A DNA stretch of 64,000 nt from Viola odorata (taxonomy: Eukaryota > Streptophyta > Magnoliopsida > Malpighiales > Violaceae): contig OY829542.1 of assembly GCA_963691705.1 (NCBI GenBank), forward strand, positions 24,972,579-25,036,578. The letters run 5' to 3'. The position numbers and the translations under genes were made by a program. Under the pieces are notes generated by a model, which did no database searches, was not told where the DNA came from, and saw nothing but the letters and a program-made list of their open reading frames with translations. Shown one piece after another: positions 1 through 11,102 of the stretch; the first letter of the stretch is position 1; the number at the start of each line of letters is the position of its first letter.

Positions 1-561
1 GCCATGATTTGAGTGTGTTGATCTATCTGTCGAGAGTGTGAGACAGTAGAAGGTGTTGGAACGTCATAGGACTTCCACCCGCGGAAAAGGACAAGCTCTG
101 TCTATGTGCCGTGTCTGTAAAAATACAAAGAACACTTGTTATGCCTAAAGCAAAACAAATAAAAAGACATTGAAAAGGCATAGAAAAAAAAAGAAAAAGA
201 AAATTCTGTCAAAGTGATTCAAATGACACCAGTCTTTAGGTATTATTGGATAGACAACACTTGCGGTGGGACTCAAATCGGTAGTGAACCTTGTTACCCT
301 ATACTTAATCTTTTTTTATTATTATCTAGTAGGGTGTCTTGATACCATGTGGAAGGGGTATGTTTAGGGTATTGATTATTCCTTGTTAGTCTAACAGTGG
401 ATATCTTAGTGAAGTTTCTTGGCAGATCCAGTGAAGGGGTAGACAGCCTGAAATTGAGAAAGTCCGGGGGGTCCTTGGTGTCTGTTATGTTTCTGATCTA
501 TTTTTGTTATGTTTTAATTTTTGTTTTTGAGTCTTGAGTCTATATGCTTGGGGGCAATCAT
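1..561 (+). mobile_element. 3' untranslated internal tail of an Athila-like retrotransposon (copy A)
   Basis: No coding frame is visible. The stretch holds A-rich tracts (about 175-205) and ends in a G-rich segment followed by TTTAAGTGTGGGG, the usual layout between the envelope-like gene and the 3' LTR in Athila-type elements. The same order (A-rich tract, 'tatgcttgggggcaa', polypurine tract, LTR) recurs at 5120-5627 before LTR B, which is the main support. The rest of this element lies to the left of the window. Sequence similarity to the second copy is patchy, so the two copies are not recent duplicates. Confidence 0.6.
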
Positions 562-580
562 AGTTTAAGTGTGGGGAATT
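562..580 (+). other. Polypurine tract of Athila-like copy A
   Basis: The segment GTTTAAGTGTGGGGAATTT lies directly before TGATTGCATT. It matches the plus-strand primer site that precedes the 3' LTR in Athila-type Ty3/gypsy elements. The equivalent site of copy B is at 5609-5627. Confidence 0.65.
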
Positions 581-2117
581 TGATTGCATTGCATTTAATC
601 ATGTTTTATTGTCCATTTACTTGTTTAATTGGACAGTAAATCTACTGATTTATCCATGATTTCCCCTTTTTCTTGACAGTTGTGGTCTGATGGCATAATT
701 TTGGAGATTCTGATATGGAGAGCTGAAGCTGATTTTCCCAGTCTTGGCCTAGACTTTGGCCAAGACACTTTCGTGTCTGAAACAGCGCACCAGTCAGATC
801 GTCTTGGCCTAGACTTCGGGCAAGACTCTTTTGTTATTTAGCAGTCATCAACGTCCGCTTGGGCCGTTTCTTCATTGGGCTTTGCAGCTAGCAAGTAGCA
901 GTTATCCCGCAATCTTAGAGGGATCTGAAGCGCATATCTCTTGAAGAATCCTGCATGGGATCTCCCTCTTTTTGTAATTGCGATTTTATTCCTATTGTAA
1001 CTCAACAATTTATTATTACAATCTTTTAGAGATTTTCTAGGAAGTAGAGTTGGAGTAGGGCAGAGGAGTTTTAGGGCTATTTAGCCGAACGTTGTTCTTC
1101 TCTGTCCCAAATCGGTCTATCATAGGATTTTCTCCTCCTTCTTCTCTTTTTCGACATTATACTTTGCTCCAGATTTGTTTAAATCTCGGATTAATTTAGT
1201 TTATGAAATTATATATATTTTTATCTTTTCAATCATGAGTATGAGTAGCTAAATACTGATTCTTTGTAAGGGTTGATGAGTTGAGTTCTTATGCGTTCCT
1301 GAGATCAAAGCATGCTTAATAATCTCTTTGCTTGTATTTATTTATTTCTTAAGCTTAATCCATCGCTTACTCACTAGGGACAAAGTTTGATCATCTTTGT
1401 ACTCTAGTAGAGAAGAGTTGCAGCCAGTCTAGAAGGAGAGGGAGTACCCGCCGGCTAGATAGAGTAGACAACTAGTCTCGCGCCAGACAAGAAGAAATAA
1501 GTAATCTAGGCCAAGACCAGATTGACAACCTAGGGTTTCCACAGGGAAACACCTTGACCTAGGTACTGTCTTCCCCTACACCATTGAGGAAGCGAACAAC
1601 CATTCAAGACAGCAGTCAAACGGATAAACCCTTTAACCAGCAAGGTGTCCCTTGGCTAGGATTATCAGGAGAGGGAGTACCGGCCAGGTAATTTGAAAAG
1701 GAGGGAAGACAGGAGTGAAAAGGAGTTCCTCCACTCTATAGCAGTGCTATGAATGAAGAGATGAATACACTTGAGTCGATGATCGAAGCATAAGAACATA
1801 AGCTCTCACATCACCCTTAACTGGAATTCCCTTTTATTTGATTTATCACAATCTTGACCCCAGTCTAGGCCAAGCCTTTGGCCAATACTGTTTTGAACTA
1901 TTTTACCTCTTTCTGTTTTGTCTTTATTTTCAGATTCTACCAAAACCAAATCCAGTGACGAGGAAGGCAAACCAAGAATTACATCTCCTAGAGGTCTCTG
2001 TGGACGATCCTCTTACCATCATATACAAACTCTTGTAGACAGTGATAAGTTGTATTTCTACCCCCAATTCCATACCTATTTCACTATTATATTTGACGTG
2101 TTCGACGCGCGATCACT
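581..2117 (+). mobile_element. Athila-like LTR A (3' LTR of copy A)
   Basis: It begins with TG right after the polypurine tract. Its second half aligns by eye with LTR B (5628-7094). Shared landmarks are 'gacaacctagg', 'ccctacaccattgag/ccctacgccattgag', 'ataaaccctttaaccagcaaggtgtcc', 'gcagtgctatga/gcagagttatga', TCCAGTGACGAGGAAG (1951) and TCTCTGTGGACGA. The right end is uncertain because similarity fades after 'cgatcact' near 2115. No primer binding site follows, so this is not the 5' LTR of an intact element. It carries several copies of the motif TCTTGGCCTAGAC/GTCTAGGCCAAGA (742, 802, 1505, 1864). The LTRs are clearly diverged, so the copies are old. Confidence 0.7.
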
Positions 2118-2542
2118 CTCCGGGTTACTTGACTGATTTTCTCTTACTCAAATTTTCAGATATTTTTGATGGAAATTTTCCGGAGTGATTTTAAGGAATT
2201 AAGTGTGGTGAGGAATCTTGGCCAAGCTTAATTGATCTTAGCCACATGTATTCTCACTTGGATTGGGTGACACACGGAGAAAAAGGAGGAAAAGAGAAGG
2301 TTGCGTGTTTGGAAGGAGGAGAAATTAAAAGGATAACGGTCAGATTTTTCAAATTGCTAATTATTATTTGAAAATCACTTTTTCAGATATTAATTAAATT
2401 TTTTTTATCTTTCTATCCCCTCAACTCCCTCAAACACCAAATCCCTAAAATCTCGCCCTCTTCCTCATATCTCTCAAATCACCTCAACTAAACGTTCTCC
2501 ACTCCTCCTACTTTCACTCCACGATTTTGCTAGCATATTATC
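2118..2542 (+). other. Leader region upstream of the envelope-like gene
   Basis: No open frame of note. It contains a polypurine-like motif TTAAGTGTGGTGAGG (about 2199-2213) like the true tract before LTR B, and a pyrimidine-rich stretch (2410-2520) just before the ATG at 2543. Gag, protease, RT and integrase, which should lie between a 5' LTR and this region, are absent. Confidence 0.45.
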
Positions 2543-4507
2543 ATGGGAAAATCCAAGAGATCAGCCACCAAGTAAGTAAAACCTACCCCAATCAAGCAAG
2601 TATCTCCTATTCGTTCGCCATCTCCCTCTCTTTCAGATCTGGAGGAAGATTTGCCTGAAAACCTCACCGAGGCACTCGACATCGCGAGGACAATCATGTC
2701 CATAGACACTGCCACCTCTGATTCTCCGAAGCAGATCCTCTCCACTCCTACTCCCGTTCTTACCTCTGCACCCCCAGCCAAGAAAAAGATCGACCTCAGC
2801 AAAGAAACAAAAACCCAATCTAGGGTTAGCAAACAGGCCGACTCTGAGGTGCAGGAGATTTCGGATTCTAAGCCTAAGTGTGAAGACGGTTCAGCAAAAT
2901 CTAAGAAATCAGGGAAGAGGAAGGCTGATGCGAGTGTTGGATCAGCACCTGCAAAAAGAACTCGCTCTGCTGCTGCCAAAGGCAAAAAGAAAGTAGAGAG
3001 CGCCGACTCTGATGCTGATGCGGTTGCAGCCTTGGCCAAGCCTGCGGCCAAGGTTGCCAAGGTAACCCTTCCACCCCTTAACTCTTTGAAAGGTTGTTTG
3101 AGGCCGGATACCCCTGATTTTAGGGCTAGATTGACTAGTAAGAATGCCTGTGAGATAACTCAGTTTGCTGTCCTTGATTTTTCCTTTCTTGATGACTTGG
3201 GGATAGGTAATAGAGTTAGGCAGTTTATTTCCAATCTTGGGTGGGATTGCTTTTTCTATCTTAATATGCCCGTTTATGCTGAGCTGTGCTTGGAGTTTCA
3301 TTGTTCTTTTTGGTTAGATCAGGAGAGATTGTATGCTAATGGTAGAGCTTTTCCTAATCTGAGTGCTACTGATGTCGTGCACTTTCGTTTGCTTGATAAA
3401 TGGTGTCATTTTTCGATTGACGATTTTAACTTGTTGCTTGATTTTGTGACTGAGGATGGCCTCAAGACTGATGAATATGTGAATGCCCTGACTGATTATC
3501 CCCCAGATTGGGATAAGACGGTGGCCTATGGGGAATTGATTGGTGACTATGCTGCTAAGTTAGATAAAAATTTAAAGGCTCACCAGATCCGAGATCCTAC
3601 TTTGAGGATTCTCCAAAGGATCCTTTCAATCAATCTCTCGGCCAAGACCACAGTCTCGGGTAATATTTCAAAACTTGAGACATTTTTGCTTTGGTGCATG
3701 CTGCATGAGAAAAGAGTTAATCTAGGCTATTGGATTGCTAGGCAGATAAAAGCATGCGATTCTCTTCCTAGAATGATTTTAGGAACTCTGATTTCCCATT
3801 TGACTGTTACTGCTAGGGGTATAGATCTATCTCCTTTGAATTTATATAAATCCTGTGCCATTAAGATCATGGATCTTAAGGCATTTGACCAAATGGGCCA
3901 TTTCCACTAGGAAAAAGGCTATCTCTGTTTTAATACAGGATTTACCCCAGTACCAGATCACCTCTATGGGAAGAGGATCAACGGGAACTTCAAGGTTAAG
4001 CCAATCCAGATTGACGGTGCAGCAGAGGAGCCCAATCTTGGGCAAGATGACCAGATGCCTGAGCAGACCAATAGCCTCGGCATTGATCCTGACCACCCTG
4101 GACTTCCAGAATGGGCCAACAAATTCCTTGAGCTTGTGCAGATCCAGCTCGACGCTTTCACGACAAATCAGAAGCTGTTTCATGACTTTCAAGACTCCTC
4201 TCAAAAGCAGATGCAGCGGATTGTGGATCAACAGCAATCCCTGTTTGCGAGTGTTGAGTTAGCACAGAAGGAATGGCTGGACAAGTTCATGGAGTAGCAG
4301 GACGCCAAGTACAAGCACATCCAGACTCATTTGGAAGTGACTTTCAAGTACATCCAATCCATAGACAAGGTTGTTGCGCACATTCGCAACAAGGTGAATG
4401 ATCACTTCAGCACCACGAGTGATTCCAGTGCAGCCAACTCTGATGAAGACGAGGAACCAGCACCGTCTGTGCAAGACCCAAAACAACCACCTCCATCACC
4501 TAAGTGA
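2543..4507 (+). pseudogene. Athila envelope-like ORF (ATHILA ORF-1 family), three nonsense codons
   Basis: This is the extra ORF that Athila-type Ty3/gypsy elements carry between pol and the 3' LTR. Its function is unproven; it is called envelope-like by position. One frame runs from ATG 2543 to TGA 4505 (654 codons), broken by TAA 2573, TAG 3908 and TAG 4295, with no frameshift. The N-terminal part is low-complexity, Lys/Ser/Ala-rich and basic, with a possible nuclear signal around GKRKAD and PAKRTRS. The central part (about 3150-3800) holds the family signature: a block containing NLGWD, then a block ending ETFLLWCMLHEKRVNLGYWI. The C-terminal part is Gln-rich and probably coiled coil, ending in an acidic, proline-rich tail. 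I see no convincing membrane segment or signal peptide. It is followed by the Athila-typical CATTGAGGACAATGTG motif at 4581. The family call is firm; function and expression are not. Confidence 0.8.
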
Positions 4508-5608
4508 ATGCAGCCCCCAGGTCGTGTCTTTTCTTTCCTTCTTTTGTGTCTTTTTATTTTAATCTTTACTCTCATTTACACATTGAGGACAATGTGTTCT
4601 CTAAGTGTGGTGAGGGTGTTTTTAGGATGCGTGTTGCATATACATGTTCTTGTGTGATTTTGTGTGATTTTTCTTTATCGCATGAAATTTTTTGTGGATC
4701 TAGGCTAAGTTAGTTGGCCTAGATCGTCTTTTCCATGTCTGATGCATGATTTTCTTAATCTTTTTGTGTGTTTTAGGCATGTATGTTTTCTGTTCTGTTT
4801 GTGTGCCGGCGAAATTTTCTGAACTATGCCTAAGGCCTGTTTTCTTGAATATCTTAGCCTTGACCTTTAGCATACTTCACCTTGTGACCCCATAGCTTTT
4901 GAACACAACATGCTAAGCACCTAAAGATATCCTTATTGTACATAATTATAGGGTCTAGCATTGTGTGACTGACTTGACACTTAGGCAAACATTCACCAAA
5001 TATACTTAATAACCCCTCAAGGAAAATTGCTAAGTGGACAATGGAGTCTTGATGCCTTGTAAATTATGTTGAATTGCTCTAATGTAGAGAACTACTGCTA
5101 TGCCTAGTAAAATGCAGCTCTAGAAAAAAAAAAGGGAGCAATAGAAAAAAAAAATAATACCAAAAAAAAAAATTAAAAAATTAAATATGCATTGTCTTGA
5201 TATTTCTGCCTCACTAAGCAGAAATAATCAAGAAACTTTTTAGCTTTACTGGCATAGGAAAATGAAACTTCAGGAAAGGTACCTAGATGATGATATTGAG
5301 CAGTTGAATTAAGTGGGGAAAATCCAAGTCGGTGGGTGTTTTGTCTCGTTGAGTCTGTTGTAAAATGCAAAGATGCTATGGTTATGTGGAATTCGGATGT
5401 CTAGGGTGCTGATTAGGCTGTGTTCACAAGGGCTGGGATCCATTGATAAGTATGCCGACTGTTATAGGTCGAAGGTGTACGAGGGAATTGGCTAAAGGTA
5501 GTCTGTCTAGAAAATTTTTGCCACTGTTTGTTTGCTCTGTTTTGAGTCTGTTTTGAGTCTTTCCTTTTTGTCTTAGTTAAGAGTCTAGTATGCTTGGGGG
5601 CAAGCATT
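4508..5608 (+). mobile_element. 3' untranslated region of Athila-like copy B
   Basis: A non-coding stretch between the envelope-like gene and LTR B. At 4581-4615 it has CATTGAGGACAATGTG followed by CTAAGTGTGGTGAGG, a conserved feature in Athila elements and a second polypurine-like tract. A-rich tracts lie at 5120-5180. Short open frames on both strands here are low-complexity and do not resemble known proteins. Confidence 0.6.
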
Positions 5609-5627
5609 GTTTAAGTGTGGTGAGGTT
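5609..5627 (+). other. Polypurine tract of Athila-like copy B
   Basis: GTTTAAGTGTGGTGAGGTT lies directly before the TG start of LTR B, matching the tract of copy A at 562-580 in sequence and position. Confidence 0.65.
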
Positions 5628-7094
5628 TGATTGACGCTTTATTCCATGTGTTTTTACCACTGTAAAACTCCCTTTTTGTGGCAGAAACAATTCTTTCGAC
5701 GTCAATTTGGGTTATTTTGGCAAATCTTGGGTAAGACTGGTTTTTGGAAGAATCGGGTGCTGGAGCGAAAGGTTGGCAATCTTAGTCACGTGTCTTGGCT
5801 AAGATTGCAGAATAGAGGCGTGCACACCATGGACTCACGGAAGCAAAATCAGATCGGAAGACCAGCTGACGATTACATCCGCAAGAAGAAATATTTGATG
5901 TAATCCTATTTGAACAAAAACACTTCATTATTTTATTATTATTATCGCTTTAGGATTTAAAAACAATTGGGATTTCTATCCCTACTTTTTAGTTAATTTG
6001 AATTGAGGAGTTTGGAAAGAAACGTGAAGGGCGGGGACTCTAACCTTATTTAAGGTTAGGGAAGGCTGTCAATTACGGAGGAATCCATTCTCCTCTCTTC
6101 TGGGTTTTTTGTAAACATTCGGCTGTGGTATTTCCTTTAGGAATATCGCATTTTAAATTAAATTCATGTTCTTCAATTATTTCTCTTTTCCTTTGATCAT
6201 GATATCTAGTAGCTAAACACCTAGTTATTGGTAAGGGTCGAGTGAGCATGTTTGTAAATTGTGAGACTATTGGTCTTAAGTATCCTATCAGTCGTATTCG
6301 ATTCAAGTTCCGTTTTAACAAACCGGTTCCCGTCTAGGCCAAGACTTGATCGATCTTAGCCAAGACTACGAATTTGCAGTCAGTCACTAAGGGGACGAGC
6401 GAAACTGAAGTGACGAAGTAGACGGCTAACCTCGCGGGGGTTAGTGAATTTTAATCGATATAGGCCTAACCAGATTGACGACCTAGGGCTCCGAGTTGGG
6501 AGTTGCTTGGTATAGACTCTGTCTTTCCCTACGCCATTGAGAAAACGCATGTGCCTCAAGCTAGCAGCCAATTGGATAAACCCTTTAGCCAGCAAGGTGT
6601 CCACTGGCCAGGATCACTCGGAAAGGGGGTACCCTCCAAGTGATTTGAATAGGAGGAAAGTAGAATTGGAAAGGGGTTCCTCCCAATCTATAGCAGAGTT
6701 ATGATAGAGAAGGAGAAAATATTTTAGTCTATGATCGATTACGCAAGCAAAGTGCTCACGAATTTGCCCTTACCAGGAATCTACCCCACGAAAGTTCCAA
6801 CCAATCTCAACCAACAATCTTAGCTAAGATTCACTTCTGCTTAAGGTTGTTTCCGATAAATTAGTTTTTGCTTATTCTCTTTTATGCTTTGTTTATCTTA
6901 ACTGCAGAACAACAAACCCTCAACTCCAGTGACGAGGAAGTCGAGTCAAGACTACGATACACCACCAAGATCTCTGTGGACGAACCTCTTATCGCAATCT
7001 ACGAGTCCCTTGTGGACGAGTGATAAGTTGTATTCCTACCCCATTTTCTATATCTTTTTACAACTAAATTTAATGCCCTCCACACGCAATCACT
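5628..7094 (+). mobile_element. Athila-like LTR B (3' LTR of copy B)
   Basis: It starts TGATTGACGC after the polypurine tract and shares the landmark order of LTR A, ending near 'cgcaatcact' (7094). That is the same place where LTR A similarity stops ('cgatcact', 2115). An inverted relative of its 6190-6840 part lies at 11458-12047. Beyond 7094 the sequence is minus-strand Tat pol, so either the Athila 3' flank is lost or the Tat element is joined to it. TCTAGGCCAAGACT occurs at 6333. Confidence 0.7.
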
Positions 7095-8182
7095 AATACG
7101 GGATTAGCCAACCACGTCGGGTACTGGACTTCTTTGATGAAGCCAGCATTCGTGAGTTTCGATATCTCTTTCTCGATAGCTAACATCTTTTCTGAAGAGA
7201 AAGCTCGCCTCTTTTGTTGGACGGGTGTGACGTCAGGGTTAATGTTGACTCGGTGCTCTGCTGTTTCTTGCAAAATTCCAGGCATATCTGCTGGCTTCCA
7301 TGCGAATTCTCCTTTACATCTGTTCAATAATCGAGCTAGCTGTGTGTTTTCTTCTGCGCTCAGTTTCTCGCTGACCAAAAAATTTGCTCCTTCGACTCCA
7401 TTAACGGGAATTGGCTTTATGTTGTCTACTGGCTGAGTGCGCTTTTCCTCTCTATCCTCAAAAGGGTCATCTACCACACACACATAACGGTCACAACTCT
7501 TTTGGGTCATAAGTGAATAGCACTCGGCGGCTAACTTCTGGTCCCCTTTGATCGAGACCACTCCATCCCACGAAGGGTATTTCATTTTCAAATGTTTTTG
7601 CGATATTGCAGCTCCAAAATGATTGAGGTACGGCCACCCGAGTATGGCGTTATAAGGCAATGACAAATCTACAACCAGGAACAGCAATTCTTTCGATCGT
7701 TTGGAAGTATCCTCTCTAAAGTATACTAGTAGCATTGTAACTCCTACCACCAGGATCGGGACTCCGTCTACCCAAACTATTGGCTTCTTACAAGGCGTTA
7801 ACTCACTGTCGGAACGTTTCATCAAGTTATAGGCTTCGAGCGAGAACAGGTTGACCGCGCTCCCATTATCGACAAGGGTTCTCCTAACTCCATGATTGTC
7901 GATGACGGGTGTGACTACTAGTGCATCATTGTGTGGATAAACAATGCCTTTCTCGTCCTATTCGGAGAGCGACAACACCATCCGGTCTAACGCGCTTATC
8001 GCTTCGCTCTTTGCTAACACGTTTTCTCTTTTTCGCTTGTCGCCAGCTGCAGGTGCTGACACTGTGGGTTCTTCGGAATATGGAGTGCCTCCTGCTATGA
8101 TATTGATTATGGGAACGTCCCCTTCGTTAACCACAAATGATTCCTTATTCCTACCAATAGGGATAGCGTTGGCTCCCGTGGC
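7095..8182 (-). pseudogene. Tat/Ogre-type protease and start of reverse transcriptase, truncated
   Basis: Continues the gag frame on the minus strand. Reading leftward, a spacer rich in charged residues precedes an aspartic protease with the active-site block LVDNGSAVNLFS (about 7860). This is a DNG variant of the usual DTG and is common in Tat-lineage elements. It is followed by the flap-end block LPYNAILGWPYLNHFGA (near 7640). The connector then leads to the RT entry region (FAWKPADMPGI, then VQYPTWLANPVLV near 7100). The frame ends there at the junction with the Athila LTR, so the RT palm with YxDD, RNase H and integrase are all missing. A nonsense TAG lies at 7958-7960. The last few residues before the TAA come from the joined Athila LTR sequence. 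It cannot yield an active polymerase. Confidence 0.85.
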
Positions 8183-9999
8183 TTAAGAGGGCGCTTGCCT
8201 GTCACCGGTCGCCTTGTCCACTGGATTGTTCCTGACCTCCTCCCTTATTTTAGTGGCAAATTCCCCGAGGTAGCCCTCCTCGACTAAGCGTTCTATTGCC
8301 AATTTCAATTCTCGGCACACGTCCGTGGAGTGCCCTTTAACTTTATGGAACTTGCAGAATGCATTTTCCCTTCCTCCCATAATCACTCCTGGCTTCACAG
8401 GAGCGGGGTAACGGATGGGCAGGTTTCGTTGTTGAACTATCGCTAAAATTTCTGCCCTTGGGAGTATGAGGGATGGGAGATCAGGATCATATATTTGCCC
8501 TTTAGGCGGATCGGTTTGCCTCCCCATAGGATTCCCGAATCTTCCTCTCGAAAAGCTACCTCTTTGCCCCATTTGAGGCCCTGGGATGTGATCTTTTCGA
8601 TGTCCATAGTCATCAGTTGGCTGTATGTCAGGGGTTGCGCTAACGTGGACGTTAGGTGCCGGATGCGTGTCTTGAGGTATACTCTGAGTTCGCTCCCTAT
8701 TTTCTTCTTCCTCCATTCTCGCATAATTGTGGGCTTTTAGCCTTAACGCATCTAGCGTTGACGGCGGGTCTACCATCAAGGTATCTCGTAGCTTTCCGTA
8801 ACGACAGTTACGCTTCAAAGCTTCGACAGCAAAATCAATGGTGACCCCCGGCATTAGTGACATCTCCAGGTCAAAAGGACTCAAAAATTCCTTCAAAGAT
8901 TCTTGTGGTTTTCGATGAACATCGAATAGTGCTGCCGCAGACTTCCTAATAGGAACAGCGGTGCTAAATCGGCTCCGAAATTTGGCTTCTAATTGGGAAA
9001 AGTTGTCAATGGAACCTGCCGGAAGTCCCTTGAACCAAAGGCGTGCTACGCCAGATAGCGTCATTACAAAGATTTGACATAGCGCCGCGTCACTGTGAGT
9101 CTGGAATTGTACAAAATCTTTCACCTTGTTAAGATGCGAAATAGGGTCCTTTCTGCCATCATACGATTCCGTAGGGAGTTTCACATGCCTGTTGTTGACC
9201 CGGTGGTGTCTGACACGGTGGCTGAATGGATGACCACTATTGTCATCAGGAATTCCCTGCGGTTGACGAAGGAGAGCGGGTTCATCTAACTACCTTTGGG
9301 CTCGAAAATCATACTCACGATGCTGCCTTGGAGATCGGCTACGACTCCTTGGTGTTTGGGTCTGGTGCCTTCTGCTACTCGATCTCTCGCTGTGCCTGGG
9401 AGATGGATCCCTGAACATCTCCTCTCGCCTGTTGTCCCAATGATCTCTATATTCGTTGTCCCATCACTCCCCTTCAAGAACAGGGGCTCTCCTCCTATGC
9501 TGCTCGGATGGTTCGATGTGTCTAGGCGCGAGTTGTATGACTCCGATAGGGATTGATGTCAAAGGTAGGGATAGCGTAAAACCTCTAGACTGTCGGGGTG
9601 ACAGTGGTCGGTCAGCAATGATGGATGGAGTAAAAATCACATGAGAAGGCATGTTGGGCCCTGGGACATGAGGCGTAAATCCTGCAGCCAACTCTGTCAA
9701 CTGATCTATCTGGGCACGAAGAGCCGATATCGAATTCGCAAGAGGATTGCCTGCGCTGTCTACTGCGGGTGCCCTCACATGGAGAAGAGAGTGACTGGGT
9801 CCTGGTATTTGAGATAGAGGAGTATATGCCTGGGATGCCAATGTTCTCGCTAGTTGTTCAGAAGAGGGATCCGATATGGCTGGTGGGATTTCTTGCACTG
9901 TGGTGCCGACATTAGAGGTGGTGAAAGCGAAAAGTCACCTGCGGGTCTCATATGGGAGGCTGGAAGACTGGGACTGTGCGAGATCCGAGCGGACTCCAT
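8183..9999 (-). pseudogene. gag: Tat/Ogre-type gag (Retrotrans_gag domain), decayed
   Basis: Capsid and nucleocapsid precursor of a Ty3/gypsy Tat-lineage element. The probable start is ATG at 9997-9999, 83 bases after the primer site. That reading must shift by one frame near 9900 to join the long gag frame. The main frame contains the Retrotrans_gag capsid core (DPISHLNKVKDF, ARLWFKGLPAGSIDNFSQLE, FRSRFS, about 9150-8930). A Gly/Arg/Gln-rich linker follows, then a Cys/His cluster FCKFHKVKGHSTDVC (near 8340) in the place of the zinc knuckle. In-frame stops are TGA 9464-9466, TAG 9290-9292 and TAA 8183-8185; protease continues in the same frame. A further in-frame TGA at 9935 belongs to the upstream reading only if there is no frameshift. 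Confidence 0.82.
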
Positions 10000-10082
10000 A
10001 ATCCTCTGGATTTTTAAGGGAGCAGAGCTTGGCTATTAAGGATGCTTACTTAATAGGACCAAAGCTCTCAATGAAAGCACCA
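10000..10082 (-). other. Tat-type leader with likely primer binding site
   Basis: On the minus strand this begins TGGTGCTTTCATTGAGAGC (10082 down to 10064) and runs to the gag start. The same block, TGGTGCTTTCATTTAGAGC, follows the Tat LTR at 15457-15439, so it marks the end of the LTR and the primer site. Here the LTR that should precede it is replaced by Athila gag. The tRNA used is not certain. Confidence 0.55.
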
Positions 10083-10477
10083 ATTGAAGGCATAGGATTA
10101 GTTGCTGCTGCTGTAGTTTGTACCTGAGGTGTGGTACCTGTAGAAAGATTCATCAAGATGTTAGTAATCTTATCAAGCTTATTTTCCACATTTATAGCAT
10201 TCAAAAAAGAAGGTGTAGAATTTCTCTCGGATGAGGCGTTGTTTTGGCTGTTGTCAGCCATTGTTTGGAGAAGTAGTTTTGCTCTTGTTGGCGTAAGATC
10301 TTAGAGTGCTCCTCCAGTGGCTGCATCTAACCTTTCCCTATCCTTCACACACATTCCATCATAGAAATATTGGATGAGGAGATGGTCTGCCACTCCATGG
10401 GTTGGGCAAATATCTTGAAGGTCTCTAAACCTGATAAGATTCGATCTGTTCGCTGTAGGATAGTGAAGGATTATGAA
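10083..10477 (-). pseudogene. gag: Athila-type gag, C-terminal fragment fused to Tat leader
   Basis: On the minus strand it reads the second part of an Athila capsid domain: LIRFRDLQDICPTHG, then LLIQYFYDGM and a Gly/Ala-rich block, followed by MADNSQNNAS and a low-complexity Thr/Ala stretch. It is the continuation of 11103-11457, separated by a 625-bp Tat LTR. A stop codon (TAG) follows the Gly/Ala block near 10300. At 10083 the sequence switches without a gap to the Tat primer-site block, and the frame continues 12 codons to a stop at 10046. That switch marks a recombination or template-switch joint between two families. Confidence 0.7.
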
Positions 10478-11102
10478 CCTTGAGGTCGACGGTCCCTAAT
10501 GTTCGATGTACCTGTACGGCGCCGGAGGGGGTCTCCGGCGTAAACACTCCGATGCTTAAGTCAGTAATGATTGTGTGAAATAGCAGCGCTTTGGCTAGCA
10601 ATCTTAGGCTTACCTCCCTCCTTGGTGGCGGAGGTATTTATAGGCAAAATGGAGCATTTCTGAGTGATCATGGTCACAAGGGGCTAACGCGCCCGTCAGA
10701 GGGGGTTAGAGTTCCCCGTTGATGGAGTGTGTTATCGTCGCGTCAGCTATATGTATGGAGGTACGCGTTACCTAGGCAAGGCAACACTTATGCTTCTCAC
10801 GGGATGCCTGGTTAGGCCTGGGATGGGGTAACGCCCTGTGTCATGACGAAGTGACGTGTGGGACCCTCTTGCTGGTGTCGACCATCCCAGCGCCAGTTAC
10901 ACACAGGGAGGCGATAGCCTCGATGCTACCGGGGCGGTAAGAGCAGCTTTTTCTTCCTTCCACGGGATATAGGACGAAAATGCCCTTTGTTGTTAGGGAT
11001 ATTGTTATCAAAACCTTTGATGGTACTCGCTCAAACTCTCTCCTCCCCTCTGCTGAACGGAAACTAAACTTTTTCTTGCTGCCCCTGCCTTAGTCGCGTT
11101 CT
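10478..11102 (-). mobile_element. Tat-family LTR (LTR1), solo, inserted in Athila gag
   Basis: It interrupts the Athila gag frame between the codons for ...FLNKY and F. On the plus strand it shares with 12048-12631 and 15462-16035 the blocks GGCGCCGGAGGGGGTCTCCG, 'gtaaacactccgatg', 'aagtcagta', 'cttaggcttacc', 'ggtatttatagg', 'tgtcgaccatccca' and 'cggaaacta'. On the minus strand a TATAAATA box lies at 10642-10635. I could not find a clear 5-bp target duplication: the gag flanks abut with at most a T or TT repeat. This LTR lacks the long C/G homopolymers of its two relatives. Confidence 0.72.
10635..10642 (-). promoter_or_regulatory. TATA box of Tat LTR1
   Basis: TATAAATA on the minus strand. 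It is conserved at 12251-12244 in LTR2 and degenerate (TATGAATA) at 15720-15713 in LTR3. Confidence 0.55.

Noticed and set aside
2572..2636. A possible intron (AA|GTAAGT to TTTCAG|AT) removing the first stop of the envelope-like gene
   Set aside because: Both splice signals look good, but joining them puts the downstream sequence in the wrong frame. The unspliced frame is already continuous apart from a single TAA.
7134..7436. Plus-strand open frames across 7134-9644
   Set aside because: They are antisense shadows of the clearly homologous Tat gag-protease-RT frame on the minus strand.
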